From Anas platyrhynchos (taxonomy: Eukaryota; Chordata; Aves; Anseriformes; Anatidae), in NCBI RefSeq assembly GCF_047663525.1, contig NC_092621.1, positions 76,684,501 to 76,748,500 on the forward strand: a stretch of 64,000 nt of DNA, read 5' to 3'. Below are positions 18,752 to 29,746 of the stretch, in pieces. The translations under genes were made by a program, and so were the position numbers. How positions within the stretch are numbered: position 1 is the stretch's first letter; each line of letters opens with the position of its first letter. The notes under the pieces are model-generated. The model was not told where the DNA came from and did not search any database. It saw only the letters and a program-made list of their open reading frames with translations.

Positions 18752-19006
18752 ATTCGTGTCCATAAAAAAATAAGTCTGTAATAATGTAATAATTCTGTTT
18801 GAATCCTGTCTGCCTCTGGGCCCTGCACTGGCGGTTTAATTCTTGAACCACAGATGCAGTGTGCCCCAGTCTCCCCCTCATTCCAGTCAGTTTATCACGT
18901 CTTCAGAAAACACTCCTTAAATTTATGAACCTGTTTGCTTTTGTTATTCCTGACTTCTAGTTCTAACAGTTACAGTTTTTCTTTTCTAAGGGGGCAATTT
19001 ATAACA
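18752..19006 (+). mobile_element. ERV LTR-end segment between env and primer binding site, left
   Basis: About 255 bp between the end of the env tail and the LTR terminus gggggcaatttataaca (19006). The terminus matches the other LTR ends in the window. I see no clear TATA box or AATAAA inside it, so it looks like a shortened LTR. It includes a stretch (gacttctagttctaacagtt, about 18952-18971) that recurs at the spacer edge (22318-22337, minus). Confidence 0.6.
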
Positions 19007-19010
19007 AATT

Positions 19011-19028
19011 TGGTGCTGTGACTCGGAT
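19011..19028 (+). other. Retroviral primer binding site (tRNA-His type), left
   Basis: TGGTGCTGTGACTCGGAT, 4 nt after the LTR end. It is complementary to the 3' end of animal tRNA-His apart from one position (T for C). Reverse transcription of such elements starts from the annealed tRNA. A splice-donor-like gagtaagtat follows at about 19206. Confidence 0.75.
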
Positions 19029-19360
19029 GAAGGCAATCTGATTGAAAGACCTTCGGAGGGGGCGCCCCGCTGATTTCAGCGGCCTTCGCTAGGACTACTT
19101 TCATTCAAATCCTTCACCCACGAACCCTAAATTCGGCAGCAAGCAAATAAAGCCGGCAACCCCTAGTAATCTTTGTGCACGAAGACCGAACGAAGACTCA
19201 GGAATGAGTAAGTATAGGCCGGTGATCCGTTCGGTTGGGGTTGGGTATCCTGGAGCGTAGCGTTGTGAGACGTCCAATTGCAGACGAAGCAAGTGCGGAC
19301 CCCTCGGTAGTGCAGTTCCCACATCCCGCGAGGGACTGGGCCACGAAAAGGGGGAAGCGA

Positions 19361-19382
19361 TTTGTGTGTGTGTGTGTGTGTG
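19361..19382. repeat. (TG)n microsatellite in ERV leader, left
   Basis: About ten TG units just upstream of the gag start. The mirror (CA)n is at 23632-23653. Confidence 0.85.
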
Positions 19383-19397
19383 AAGGCGCTCCAGAAG

Positions 19398-20677
19398 ATG
19401 GGACAGAAGAAGAGTAAGCCTTCTGGTCCCATGGGCGGGGTAACGTCTGATGTTAGGTTACCCCAGGATTAATGATTAATAATTGGGAGGATTCCCCTTT
19501 TAGGCGGGGAAGGAATAAAGTAAAAATGATACATTATTGTGTTGAAGTTTGGGGTGGTAAACAGATTTGAGGAGACCACCTTTACTGGCCCATATTTGGG
19601 TCCTTTGAAGATTGGGTTTGCCAGGCCCTAAATATTTATGTAAACTCAAAGGCACCTTTTAATTTGGAAGAAAGTGAATATACACATTTGTGGATCAGCT
19701 CGAAAACTCGAGCCAATTTATATCCTCTAAAAGAGAAAGGAGGGGATGGGAGGCATGAGAAAAACTGAGAATTAGAGATCCCAGCCCCACTGCCTCCCTA
19801 TATTTCACCACCACCATCTGCAGCCCCTCTGACTCCCGGGCTTCCTAATCCGCAACCCCAGGGAGACTCTGATAGCGACTCTGACTCTAGTGCTCGGGGA
19901 CCAGTGACTAGGAATATGTGGCTGTCCACATTAACTCCGGGGACGTCCAAGATTTTAAGAAAGACAGGAGGAGGGTAAGCGAGCTTTAATGGCAACTGGC
20001 ATAATGTTTCCAACTGCTGAGGAATAATTCTAACTGGAATAATAACTGTACATTGCATATTGTATATATAAAAGCCCGGGCATTTTTGTTAAAGTGTTCT
20101 TTTATACATATGTTAATATGTGAATATGTAAATATAAGAACTGCCATTGAGGTGTATGTCTAAGGGAACAAAATTTGCCCAGGCATATTATCGGCTCATC
20201 AGGTTTAAGTGTCCTCAGTGTAATTGTCTACAGGCGGTTAATTTACAGTGGTCTGATTTTACTTGTGTATCTATATATTGTGGATTTTGGAGGGATTGGG
20301 ATTGACTAGTAAAGAGCTTCTAGGAAAACGGTGGAATATTAACCACTGTAGATTACAATAGGAAAAGTTTAAAGCCAAGAAATCCCAAGGAAAAGCCCCC
20401 TAGGATGTATACTAACACATTGGAGGGATATAGTGGGGTGAGTGGGTACAGAGAGTAAAAGAACCCTTATCAAATATTGTAATCAGTGGTGGCCACTTTA
20501 TAAACTAGAGGATGGAGCGGAGTGGCCCCTAAATGGAAGTATTAATTATAACACCATATTACAGTCAATGTTGTTTTTGTGGAAAGAAGGAAAACAGGAT
20601 GAAATGTTGTATATTGATGTTGTTTCAGCATCTTGGAGGGAAAAGGTACGGAATTAAGTTGGCCCCTGACTGAGCCT
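19398..20677 (+). pseudogene. gag: ERV gag remnant, left arm
   Basis: It starts ATG-GGA (MGQKKSKP, Gly2 suited to myristoylation) about 370 nt after the primer site, but stops after 24 codons at 19470. Further gag-like pieces follow in other frames: GSFEDWVCQALNIYVNSKAP (about 19600-19660), a Pro/Ser-rich acidic stretch (PAPLPPYISPPPSAAP, then repeated DS), and near 20442-20600 a second matrix-like piece (KYCNQWWPLYKLEDG). Many stops make it non-functional. The left copy continues into the spacer. Confidence 0.75.
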
Positions 20678-20984
20678 TTGATGTCGGCATTAGAAAAGTA
20701 AAGGCTAGAGAAAGATAAAGGAAGTGTTAAAAGGTTTGCTGAAAGTGTTAAAGGTATTCGAAGTTGAATGAGCAGGGAAAGGTGATGTAGGCATTATCTA
20801 AGTAACAGTCTAGAAGTTTTGGTATATTTGCATATTTGCTGTGGTGTTTGTTCAGTTTCCCAAGCAACGGGGAGGGGGGAACAGCTTGCTCCACCAGGGG
20901 CCTCTCCAGCGGCCGCAGGGGGGCTTCGGCTCCAGAGCCTGGAGCGCCTCCTCCCCCTCCTTCTGCACTGACTTTGGTGTCTGC

Positions 20985-21012
20985 GGGGGGGAGGGGAGGA
21001 GGGGGGTGGGGG
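20985..21012 (+). other. G-quadruplex-forming motif in the palindrome spacer
   Basis: Successive G runs of 7, 4, 2, 6 and 5 separated by one or two bases. This fits a four-tract quadruplex pattern. It lies in the single-copy centre between the two 20.7 kb arms. Confidence 0.6.
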
Positions 21013-21195
21013 TTCTCACTCTCCCAACTGCTGTTGAGCAGCAGGTTTTTGTTTGTTTCTTTGTTTGTTTGTTTTTGTGGATGTGCTCTCACAGAGGCAT
21101 GGACTGTGTTGCTATGGCTTGGCTCTGGGCAGCAGTGGGCCCCTTTAGGGCCAGATGAAATTGTCCCTTATCTACCACGGGGAGGTTTCTGTTTT

Positions 21196-21229
21196 GTTTT
21201 GTTTTTTTTGTTTTTTTTTTTTTTTTTCA
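21196..21229. repeat. T-rich simple tract
   Basis: T runs broken by single G, next to (GTTT)n-like sequence at 21050-21077. Confidence 0.7.
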
Positions 21230-21692
21230 TGGGGGCTGCCACTGCAGTTTCCCACCCCCACACCTGTCACACCCCCCCCAAACCTTGCCATCAAACCCAA
21301 TACACTGGGGCAGCTAAGTCATTACTGACTTGTAAAGTATCAGGAATTAAATTAAGTAATGAAACCCTAAATGTGATGGGGGTAGAAGGGACTGGGATAA
21401 CAGTGCCACTTTTGGGGGATACCAAGCTGAGACTAGGGGATAAAATGATCACTGGGCAATTATTGTATGTATCCAAGGCAGGGACTAACTTGTTGGGAAG
21501 GGATTTGGTGATTAAATTGAGCATTCAACTAGTAAATTGTTAGACTGGAATAACAGTGTTATTAACGGAGTGCTCTCTGGCCCTGAGAACAAACATACAT
21601 GTATATTCACCTCTGACTGGAAAGACCCTGAAATGGGGGCGGAAGCAACAATATAGGTGGACAATTTTACCTCGGGGGTTTACAGGGCCACC

Positions 21693-22336
21693 TGTTATAA
21701 ATGGCTCAGGATTCAATTTAGGATTAAATGAAAAATAGGATTTATTAAAGTAATATAAAGGAATAGAGGTAAGCAAACAGCGCTGGGTGCACCGGGAGTC
21801 TCCGCTCCACCAGGACGCACACCAGTTACATCAAGCAGCTGATTTTTATGCACCTAGACTAATACATATTCATTACTACTTCTAAAAAAAGAGATTATTA
21901 AAATTAGCTTCCGGGGTCCGGTTCCTCCTACTGGAGCATGCGCATCAGTCTCCTCTGGGGGTCTCTAGGGGTCTTTCATGCTGAAGGCTCATAGTCTTCC
22001 TCTCACCCTTTGTACTTACTTGGCACTATCCCAAGTTTATGGAACACTCTCTGTACACTCTCCGCAGGTCTTGTCTCCCAACCGTCCTTCAGCTTCTTTT
22101 CTCTTCCTCTTAATCTCTTGGCCCCCCTGGCCAGATACCAAGGATCCCATAACAGTCACCAGCAGTCACCGGTTATTATCAGTTGTTCTGAAACTCCCAA
22201 ACAGGTTGGCGACTCACGAGCAATTAAAACATTCTTTCCCAGCTATTCACAGTCATCTACATAACATCTATAGCAGTGTTAAATCAATCTCGAAGAAGAC
22301 AGAAAAGAAAAACTGTAACTGTTAGAACTAGAAGTC
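21693..22336 (-). mobile_element. ERV LTR, minus orientation (spacer)
   Basis: Starts TGTTATAA on the plus strand (the LTR 3' end), with a reverse AATAAA at 21741-21746 and a reverse TATA-like tttttatgc near 21843. It shares the cggagactcccggtgcaccc-type R/U5 area with the other LTRs. The other end is not clear; sequence up to the arm boundary at 22336 is retroviral (the same stretch as about 18952-18971). Confidence 0.68.
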
Positions 22337-23616
22337 AGGCTCAGTCAGGGGCCAACTTAATTCCGTACCTTTTCCCTCCAAGATGCTGAAACAACATCAA
22401 TATACAACATTTCATCCTGTTTTCCTTCTTTCCACAAAAACAACATTGACTGTAATATGGTGTTATAATTAATACTTCCATTTAGGGGCCACTCCGCTCC
22501 ATCCTCTAGTTTATAAAGTGGCCACCACTGATTACAATATTTGATAAGGGTTCTTTTACTCTCTGTACCCACTCACCCCACTATATCCCTCCAATGTGTT
22601 AGTATACATCCTAGGGGGCTTTTCCTTGGGATTTCTTGGCTTTAAACTTTTCCTATTGTAATCTACAGTGGTTAATATTCCACCGTTTTCCTAGAAGCTC
22701 TTTACTAGTCAATCCCAATCCCTCCAAAATCCACAATATATAGATACACAAGTAAAATCAGACCACTGTAAATTAACCGCCTGTAGACAATTACACTGAG
22801 GACACTTAAACCTGATGAGCCGATAATATGCCTGGGCAAATTTTGTTCCCTTAGACATACACCTCAATGGCAGTTCTTATATTTACATATTCACATATTA
22901 ACATATGTATAAAAGAACACTTTAACAAAAATGCCCGGGCTTTTATATATACAATATGCAATGTACAGTTATTATTCCAGTTAGAATTATTCCTCAGCAG
23001 TTGGAAACATTATGCCAGTTGCCATTAAAGCTCGCTTACCCTCCTCCTGTCTTTCTTAAAATCTTGGACGTCCCCGGAGTTAATGTGGACAGCCACATAT
23101 TCCTAGTCACTGGTCCCCGAGCACTAGAGTCAGAGTCGCTATCAGAGTCTCCCTGGGGTTGCGGATTAGGAAGCCCGGGAGTCAGAGGGGCTGCAGATGG
23201 TGGTGGTGAAATATAGGGAGGCAGTGGGGCTGGGATCTCTAATTCTCAGTTTTTCTCATGCCTCCCATCCCCTCCTTTCTCTTTTAGAGGATATAAATTG
23301 GCTCGAGTTTTCGAGCTGATCCACAAATGTGTATATTCACTTTCTTCCAAATTAAAAGGTGCCTTTGAGTTTACATAAATATTTAGGGCCTGGCAAACCC
23401 AATCTTCAAAGGACCCAAATATGGGCCAGTAAAGGTGGTCTCCTCAAATCTGTTTACCACCCCAAACTTCAACACAATAATGTATCATTTTTACTTTATT
23501 CCTTCCCCGCCTAAAAGGGGAATCCTCCCAATTATTAATCATTAATCCTGGGGTAACCTAACATCAGACGTTACCCCGCCCATGGGACCAGAAGGCTTAC
23601 TCTTCTTCTGTCCCAT
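22337..23616 (-). pseudogene. gag: ERV gag remnant, right arm
   Basis: Mirror of 19398-20677. Here gag ends at the palindrome breakpoint and is joined to a minus-strand LTR rather than to pro-pol. Confidence 0.75.
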
Positions 23617-23985
23617 CTTCTGGAGCGCCTTCACACACACACACACACACAAATCGCTTCCCCCTTTTCGTGGCCCAGTCCCTCGCGGGATGTGGGAACT
23701 GCACTACCGAGGGGTCCGCACTTGCTTCGTCTGCAATTGGACGTCTCACAACGCTACGCTCCAGGATACCCAACCCCAACCGAACGGATCACCGGCCTAT
23801 ACTTACTCATTCCTGAGTCTTCGTTCGGTCTTCGTGCACAAAGATTACTAGGGGTTGCCGGCTTTATTTGCTTGCTGCCGAATTTAGGGTTCGTGGGTGA
23901 AGGATTTGAATGAAAGTAGTCCTAGCGAAGGCCGCTGAAATCAGCGGGGCGCCCCCTCCGAAGGTCTTTCAATCAGATTGCCTTC

Positions 23986-24003
23986 ATCCGAGTCACAGCA
24001 CCA
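23986..24003 (-). other. Retroviral primer binding site (tRNA-His type), right
   Basis: Mirror of 19011-19028, identical sequence. Confidence 0.75.
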
Positions 24004-24007
24004 AATT

Positions 24008-24262
24008 TGTTATAAATTGCCCCCTTAGAAAAGAAAAACTGTAACTGTTAGAACTAGAAGTCAGGAATAACAAAAGCAAACAGGTTCATAAATTTAAGGA
24101 GTGTTTTCTGAAGACGTGATAAACTGACTGGAATGAGGGGGAGACTGGGGCACACTGCATCTGTGGTTCAAGAATTAAACCGCCAGTGCAGGGCCCAGAG
24201 GCAGACAGGATTCAAACAGAATTATTACATTATTACAGACTTATTTTTTTATGGACACGAAT
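24008..24262 (-). mobile_element. ERV LTR-end segment, right
   Basis: Mirror of 18752-19006. Confidence 0.6.
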
Positions 24263-24449
24263 TTATGGACACGAATTGGAATTGTTAAAACATTCCTCAC
24301 AATCCCTTATCTTCTTTTTAATATCCCCAATTCGTGTCTCTTCTGTTATTAATAATTGGATTTCATCAGTTTGTTCTTGGAGGGTCCAATCCTTAAGCAT
24401 CATAATTGACATATTCCCTTCCTTTCTTACTGAAGTTATTACCAATGTA

Positions 24450-26030
24450 CTATTTATCACCCGGCGTATTAATAATGTAAAACAAGGTATCATACAAGGT
24501 ACAAATAATAACGTCATTACACCACATAACAAAAAAAAATAACATTCTTCTAACCCATGGTCCACCAGGCAGCCATGAAAATAAATCCCATTCCATATCC
24601 TTCCAGGTTTGTGTTGGGACGTGGGCTAATTTTCTAATTTCCTTGGTTATCTTTTTAACTACTTTCCCATTATCGTCAATTCGTAAGCAACAATTAGAAT
24701 AATTTAGTTTACCACACACACCCCCTTCTTCTGCTAGTAAATAGTCTAAGACCATTCTATGTTGGAAAATAGCATTCCTCATCTGGGTAGATTGGTCAGC
24801 TAAGAGATCCAGAGCTGTTGCTGTTTGATTAGTTATTAATTCGAGAACTGCTTGTAACCTAATTATGCGATTCAAATTATAAATAGGTTCTCGAGCTCCA
24901 GATATTACCTCATTTGGATTCCATGTAGCTGGTCCATAATACTGTATGATTCTTTCAGGAGGCCATTCGTTTTCTCTCCATTTTTGAGCACTACCTCCGG
25001 CTAAAGAGGTATCAATGTATCGTTTCTCCCTATCAATATCAATATCATCATATAATTTTATTCCCAAGTGATTCCCTTGTATTTGAGATAATAAAAAGAA
25101 TAAAGGTCTTATGTATCCCACGTAGCATACTCCTGACAAATCTTTTGGTAGCCTTTTGTAGGCCCGTTTGCCACATATCCAATAATGTCCTCTTAAAGCC
25201 CACACCCCATTTGGAAAAGGACCGTCCCACTCCTTTTTATTCCTTGGGGCATGAAAATACAAGGTGTTCTCATTACCAAGAGGCCCCGTTACAATGTTTG
25301 CCTCATTAATGCTTGTATACATACACTTCCAAGCCCCCGCACTAGATTCCCACTCACAATTACAACTAATTTCTCCTTCACGATTTGTCATATTACGAGC
25401 TGACCAGAAATGTTTAAAAGAAACTTGTGTCCCATTCTCATTTTGCCACCTCCAGCGGTAGACTTTTACCACATGCTGTTCACTGGTGGTGTTATCACGC
25501 TGACAACTCAAAATTTGAACGTCAAATTGTCCTTTTGATTGTGCTCTTGCCATGGCTTTACACCCAGGCCCAAAAAATTCCTTAGATGAGCATCTCAGCC
25601 AAGTCCCATTTTTTAGCTGGACATGTGTGGTATTCCATTTCCCTTTACTTGCTGTACAGTTTATAGGTCCACATTCAGGATCAGTACATTCATATCCAGG
25701 GGACAGAGTCCATTTACAAATGCTTTCTCCTACTTTTACTGTTCCTGTTCGGTTTAAACAATATATACCTTTTCTTGATGAATGCAATTGCCACGGGTCC
25801 TCCTCCTCTTTCCAGAACTGTGTTCCATCATGAACCTCACTCAAATTACTAACCCACCACTTAGGTTCGACTGGGCCAGCTACCCAAGGCCAACTTTCAG
25901 CTTCTCCTGGTCCTCCACAAACCCAGCAATTGCTAAGATTAAAAGCCTTAGCCACTTCCTCCCCCAAAATGAAAAAATTATTTCCATGGCTCAGTTGCCC
26001 TTGTAAGAATAGTACCAGGAAGTATAACAT
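24450..26030 (-). CDS. env: ERV envelope glycoprotein, long open frame with altered 3' end, right
   Basis: Mirror of the left env with the same T-run frame change and the same 526-residue reading. Because palindrome arms exchange sequence, its openness is not independent evidence of selection. Confidence 0.85.
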   Translation of the reverse strand: MLYFLVLFLQGQLSHGNNFFILGEEVAKAFNLSNCWVCGGPGEAESWPWVAGPVEPKWWVSNLSEVHDGTQFWKEEEDPWQLHSSRKGIYCLNRTGTVKVGESICKWTLSPGYECTDPECGPINCTASKGKWNTTHVQLKNGTWLRCSSKEFFGPGCKAMARAQSKGQFDVQILSCQRDNTTSEQHVVKVYRWRWQNENGTQVSFKHFWSARNMTNREGEISCNCEWESSAGAWKCMYTSINEANIVTGPLGNENTLYFHAPRNKKEWDGPFPNGVWALRGHYWICGKRAYKRLPKDLSGVCYVGYIRPLFFLLSQIQGNHLGIKLYDDIDIDREKRYIDTSLAGGSAQKWRENEWPPERIIQYYGPATWNPNEVISGAREPIYNLNRIIRLQAVLELITNQTATALDLLADQSTQMRNAIFQHRMVLDYLLAEEGGVCGKLNYSNCCLRIDDNGKVVKKITKEIRKLAHVPTQTWKDMEWDLFSWLPGGPWVRRMLFFFVMWCNDVIICTLYDTLFYIINTPGDK

Positions 26031-26374
26031 CCTTCTGCGTCGTCCAGAGAGTATCGTAAAGGTGTGAGAAATGCCTTGGGGTTGGATCCACCTCCAGAAT
26101 CTGTTTAAACTCGTGTCACTGTTCGGCTTTCGAGGGTGATTCAGCTCCTGGAAAACTAATTACAATAGGTTAAAAAAAAAAAAAAAAAAAAAAATTCTTA
26201 CTATATACATACATTTTCCGTTTGCTCATTTGTTTCTTTCTCTGGGACAGCTTGATTTCAGTGCGGGAGAAGTCGGTGGAGGCCCTCACACTCGGCAGTC
26301 AATACCCATAGGGGTTGCCTCCCTCGGTAGACTATACACACCGCAGTGGAGAGTCCTGCCCCGGTCTTGCCTTC

Positions 26375-27913
26375 TCACCTTTCTTCATTGCGGGCTTGCT
26401 TGTCCCCTTCTTCTGGTGTTTCATGTAAAGCATGCCCTATTTCCGGAATATTAGTTCTTTTTAGTTTTAATTTCAGTTCCCCAGGAGCGGACTCAACCCT
26501 CCAAGTTTTGGTATTTATTGGTCCTTTTACTCTGGATGCATGGGTCCAACCCCTTTCTGCTGTTCTCACAGCTGTTTCGGTGGTAAGTAAAACAAGGTAC
26601 GGTCCCTCCCACCGGGGCTGTAAAGATTCTTCTTTCCAAGTTTTTATTAAAACCTCGTCCCCTGGTTGTATTTTATGGATAGCAAATCCTAAAGGTGGTG
26701 TTTGAACCAGTATTCCAATTTCTCTTAGTTCTTGCAACCTTTTCCCAATAGTAATTATATATTTCTGGATACTACGATCTTCAACTACATTGTCTCCCAG
26801 AGGCATTCCCTGTGAATAAGGCATACCATATAACATTTCATATGGTGATAATCCAGTCTCACTATGTGATTTAGTTCTTATGTTTAAAAGTGCCAATGGT
26901 AAACATCGAGTCCAAGGCATTTGTGTCTCAACCATTAATTTAGCCAATTGCTGTTTTATTGTTTGATTCATTCTCTCTACTTTCCCTGAGCTTTGTGGGT
27001 GCCACGGAGTATGATATTCCCACTGAATACCTAATGATTGACATAATAATTTTATTATTTTAGAAGTAAAGTGTGTGCCTTGGTCAGAATCAATGTACTG
27101 GATTATCCCATATCTAGGTATCAGGTGTTCCAATAAAATTTTTGTCACCACTTGTGCTGTAGCTCGTGCCACAGGATAAGCTTCTACCCATTGTGTTAAA
27201 TGATCCACAATTACCAACAAATACTTGATCCTCCCTACTTTAGGTAGTTCGGTAAAATCAACTTGTACTCTCTCAAAAGGCCGATATGCTGTTTTTCTTC
27301 CTCCCGCTGCCGCCTGTCGGAATATTTTCTTATTTATTTTCTGACAAGTTAAACAACCTTGTGTGACTTGCTTTGCTATTTCAAAAACCCCTATACAACC
27401 AAATTGTTTAAGTAAATGATTACTTAGTGCTCTTGTACCCCAGTGTGTTTGTGTATGCAAACGTTCCAATATTTGTCTTGCATAAGCCTTCGGTAACATC
27501 TCTCGTCCGTCTGGCAATGTCCATTTTCCTCGTTCTAATTTAGCACCTATTTTCTCCAGTTTTGTTCGTTCTTCAGGAGTGAACCTCTTTTCTTCTTCTT
27601 CTTTTTCTTCTTCCTGTCTTTCTTCTTCCTGTACTATATTGATTTTAGCAGCCTGAATTCTTAAAGCTGCTTCTTGAGCTTCTTTATCTGCTAGATTATT
27701 TCCCCTAGTGTGATATTCCAATCCTTTCTGGTGCCCTCTTACATGTACTACTGCTATTTCTTTAGGTTCCCTTAATGCTTTTAAAATTTTCCTTATTAAT
27801 TCTTGATGTATAAGATTTTTCCCTTGCGTATTAATTAAACCTCTTTCCTCCCAAATCTTTCCAAAGGTGTGAACCACTCCATATGCATATTTGTTAAAAC
27901 ATTCCTCACACAC
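26375..27913 (-). CDS. pol: ERV pol 3' part: RNase H C-terminus and integrase, right
   Basis: Mirror copy with the same 512-residue reading and the same catalytic residues. No amino-acid difference from the left copy was noticed. Confidence 0.9.
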   Translation of the reverse strand: MCEECFNKYAYGVVHTFGKIWEERGLINTQGKNLIHQELIRKILKALREPKEIAVVHVRGHQKGLEYHTRGNNLADKEAQEAALRIQAAKINIVQEEERQEEEKEEEEKRFTPEERTKLEKIGAKLERGKWTLPDGREMLPKAYARQILERLHTQTHWGTRALSNHLLKQFGCIGVFEIAKQVTQGCLTCQKINKKIFRQAAAGGRKTAYRPFERVQVDFTELPKVGRIKYLLVIVDHLTQWVEAYPVARATAQVVTKILLEHLIPRYGIIQYIDSDQGTHFTSKIIKLLCQSLGIQWEYHTPWHPQSSGKVERMNQTIKQQLAKLMVETQMPWTRCLPLALLNIRTKSHSETGLSPYEMLYGMPYSQGMPLGDNVVEDRSIQKYIITIGKRLQELREIGILVQTPPLGFAIHKIQPGDEVLIKTWKEESLQPRWEGPYLVLLTTETAVRTAERGWTHASRVKGPINTKTWRVESAPGELKLKLKRTNIPEIGHALHETPEEGDKQARNEER

Positions 27914-28023
27914 CTATCTATTTGGGTAAATTCTAAAAAAGATTTTGGAGCAATTACAACCTCCCAAGGAGGTATTAATGTTACAAATATGTGAATCATT
28001 TTAAGGAAAATCGGTACTCCCTG

Positions 28024-28808
28024 ATGGGAGAGAAATACTGAATAAAGTGATAATGAGGCAAATATTAACTGTTTTACATCAGAAGAGTCATTGGGAGGTG
28101 CAAGCAATGTGTGATGTTGTTCTAAGAAAGCATGTCTATGTAGGAATATATACTTTAGGGAAGCACACATGTAGAGGATGTACTACTAGATGTCAAAGGG
28201 TAAATAAAAAGGTCTTCTGTAACCTATCTAGAGGGGGACGGGAGCCAGGGCTTTGACCTTTCCAAAGTATACAGGTAGACTTTACTGAGTTACTTGTCTG
28301 TCCTAATTGACCACGTGACTGAATGGGTGTAAAGCTTTACTGCAAGGATTAAAGCAGGCCTTAGAGATTGAGTGGGATTTTCACAGCCCCTGGCACCCCT
28401 CCTCTTCTGGAAAGGTAGAGCGAATGAATGGTGAAATTAAGAAACAACTAACAAAACTTGTGCTGGAAACTAAGACTTCTTGGGTAAAATGCTTACCCCT
28501 TGCACTGTTAAACATATGGACACAGACCAGAACTGATGTAGGAATTTCTCCTTTTGAAATGCTATATGGTGTGCCCTATGACTTGGAATTGCCACTTGAT
28601 CACCCTCAATTCTAATTAAGACTTGGAAAGAGACTGCTTTAACACCACGATGGGGAAGGCCCCTATGTTGTTTTGCTTACCACAGAAACAGTCGTCCGGA
28701 CTGCGGAGAAAGGATGGACACATGCCAGCTGTGTTAAAGGACCCATATGTGACGAGAAGTGGGAGATCGCTCCAGGAAACAAAGACCTGAAGCTCACATT
28801 GTGACGAA
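28024..28808 (+). pseudogene. ERV integrase remnant, right
   Basis: Mirror of 14206-14990 with the same breaks. Confidence 0.8.
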
Positions 28809-28978
28809 CATAAGCTGGAACTCGACTGCTATAAAACAGCAACCCTGGAAAGGGAAGTTGCATGCTGTTGCGGAGCGGAGACTCCCCAGCCGCCCAGCGC
28901 TATTTAGCTTGTGTCTGCTTACTTGGTTAATAAAAGAATTTCAATAGACCAGAAAATTGTGTGGTCTAACTTATAACA
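28809..28978 (+). mobile_element. ERV 3' LTR fragment, right
   Basis: Mirror of 14036-14205, downstream of the plus-strand integrase remnant 28024-28808. Confidence 0.65.
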
Positions 28979-28995
28979 AAGGCTGCAGCCCTTAC

Positions 28996-29580
28996 TGTTA
29001 TAAGTTGCCCCCTTAATTAATTTTCAGAGAGCATTGCATTAATAATAGAAAGGAATTTATTGAGTAAGCAACAGCAAGCAAAACAGCGCTGGGCGGCCGG
29101 GGAGTCTCGGCTCCACCAACGGCGCGCACCTCACCCCCACCAGGGTCCCTTTTTATATCTTGGTAATTCCAGGATTACGCAGCACATCCTGGTATATTCT
29201 GCGACTGCGCGCACTGTTGCTAGGGGGTCGTTTCTGTCCCTCTGGTGGTCGTGGAGATGAAGGCTGCAGTCTTCCTCAGCGTTGTTCAACTTCTTTTTTT
29301 ATTTGGTCATGTTGGCCCAGCGTGAGACAGGAAGGCAGGATGTTGATACACTAGTTTAGCAACTTATCAGGAGATCGTTATGTGAGCTTTGCAGCAGGGT
29401 CTTTGAACAAAAGAGGCAACTGAGATGTAGAAGGAGAGAAGGGGAGGGGGTTCTCTTTTTTGTTACATTAAGCAAAAGAATTTTCATAGTGTCTAGCCAA
29501 GCATTATACAGCTCCTTACTTCAGCAGGGAGTTTTCGCAACTCCCGGTCCTCAAACAAAACTCCTTGTTTTTATAATACA
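28996..29580 (-). mobile_element. ERV LTR, right (mirror of 13434-14018)
   Basis: Same element on the minus strand, ending at 28996. Confidence 0.7.
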
Positions 29581-29618
29581 AAAGACAATAAAAAAACATT
29601 TATTGTGTATTACACGCA

Positions 29619-29746
29619 TCAATTTTTGTATTTGCCAGGATCAGCTAAATCCTTGTTGGGAAGAGATTTGTCAAAACAATCAGGAGCATGCATAAAGTTT
29701 TGCCCAAGGAGCTCCAAGTAAAAGAGACGCAGCTTATCTTATCTTC
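29619..29746 (+). mobile_element. ERV protease remnant at start of unit 1
   Basis: Mirror of 13268-13395. Its first base is the left boundary of the 14,314 bp tandem array. Confidence 0.65.

Larger units (their letters stand above)
1..20677 (+). repeat. Left arm of a 20.7 kb palindrome
   Basis: This arm is the reverse complement of 22337-43015. The relation is x -> 43014-x for most of its length and 43016-x left of about position 1850, because an A-run there differs by 2 bp. Identity extends to the first base of the window, so the true outer end may lie outside. The inner end is sharp: both arms read through a shared retroviral gag sequence up to gactgagcct (left 20668-20677) and then differ completely. 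Only scattered single-base differences were seen, in exons, introns and retroviral parts alike, so identity is clearly above 99% by eye. The arm carries gene copy L and one permuted ERV. Confidence 0.96.
20678..21692 (+). pseudogene. ERV gag end, protease and start of reverse transcriptase (spacer)
   Basis: Continuation of the left-arm provirus. Protease-like sequence lies at about 21290-21540: where the catalytic DTGA is expected it reads YTGA (21301-21312). Downstream GTGITVPL and LLGRDLV match the flap and C-terminal regions. After a stop at 21541, a reverse-transcriptase piece with a WTILPRGF motif lies before 21692. The element is then cut by an LTR in the opposite orientation. An inserted-looking G- and T-rich stretch sits at 20870-21230. 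Confidence 0.72.
20678..22336. other. Palindrome spacer (1,659 bp) of retroviral DNA
   Basis: This is the non-palindromic centre. From left to right it holds the continuation of the left arm's plus-strand provirus (gag remnant, a G/T-rich stretch, protease, start of reverse transcriptase, to 21692) and then a minus-strand LTR beginning TGTTATAA at 21693. The right arm therefore joins this LTR side, while the left arm runs uninterrupted from gag into pro-pol. No host gene is seen in it. Confidence 0.9.

Noticed and set aside
20836..21543. 235-aa open frame in the spacer as a possible novel gene
   Set aside because: Its C-terminal third is a retroviral protease remnant and its N-terminal part is translated from G-rich and T-rich simple sequence.
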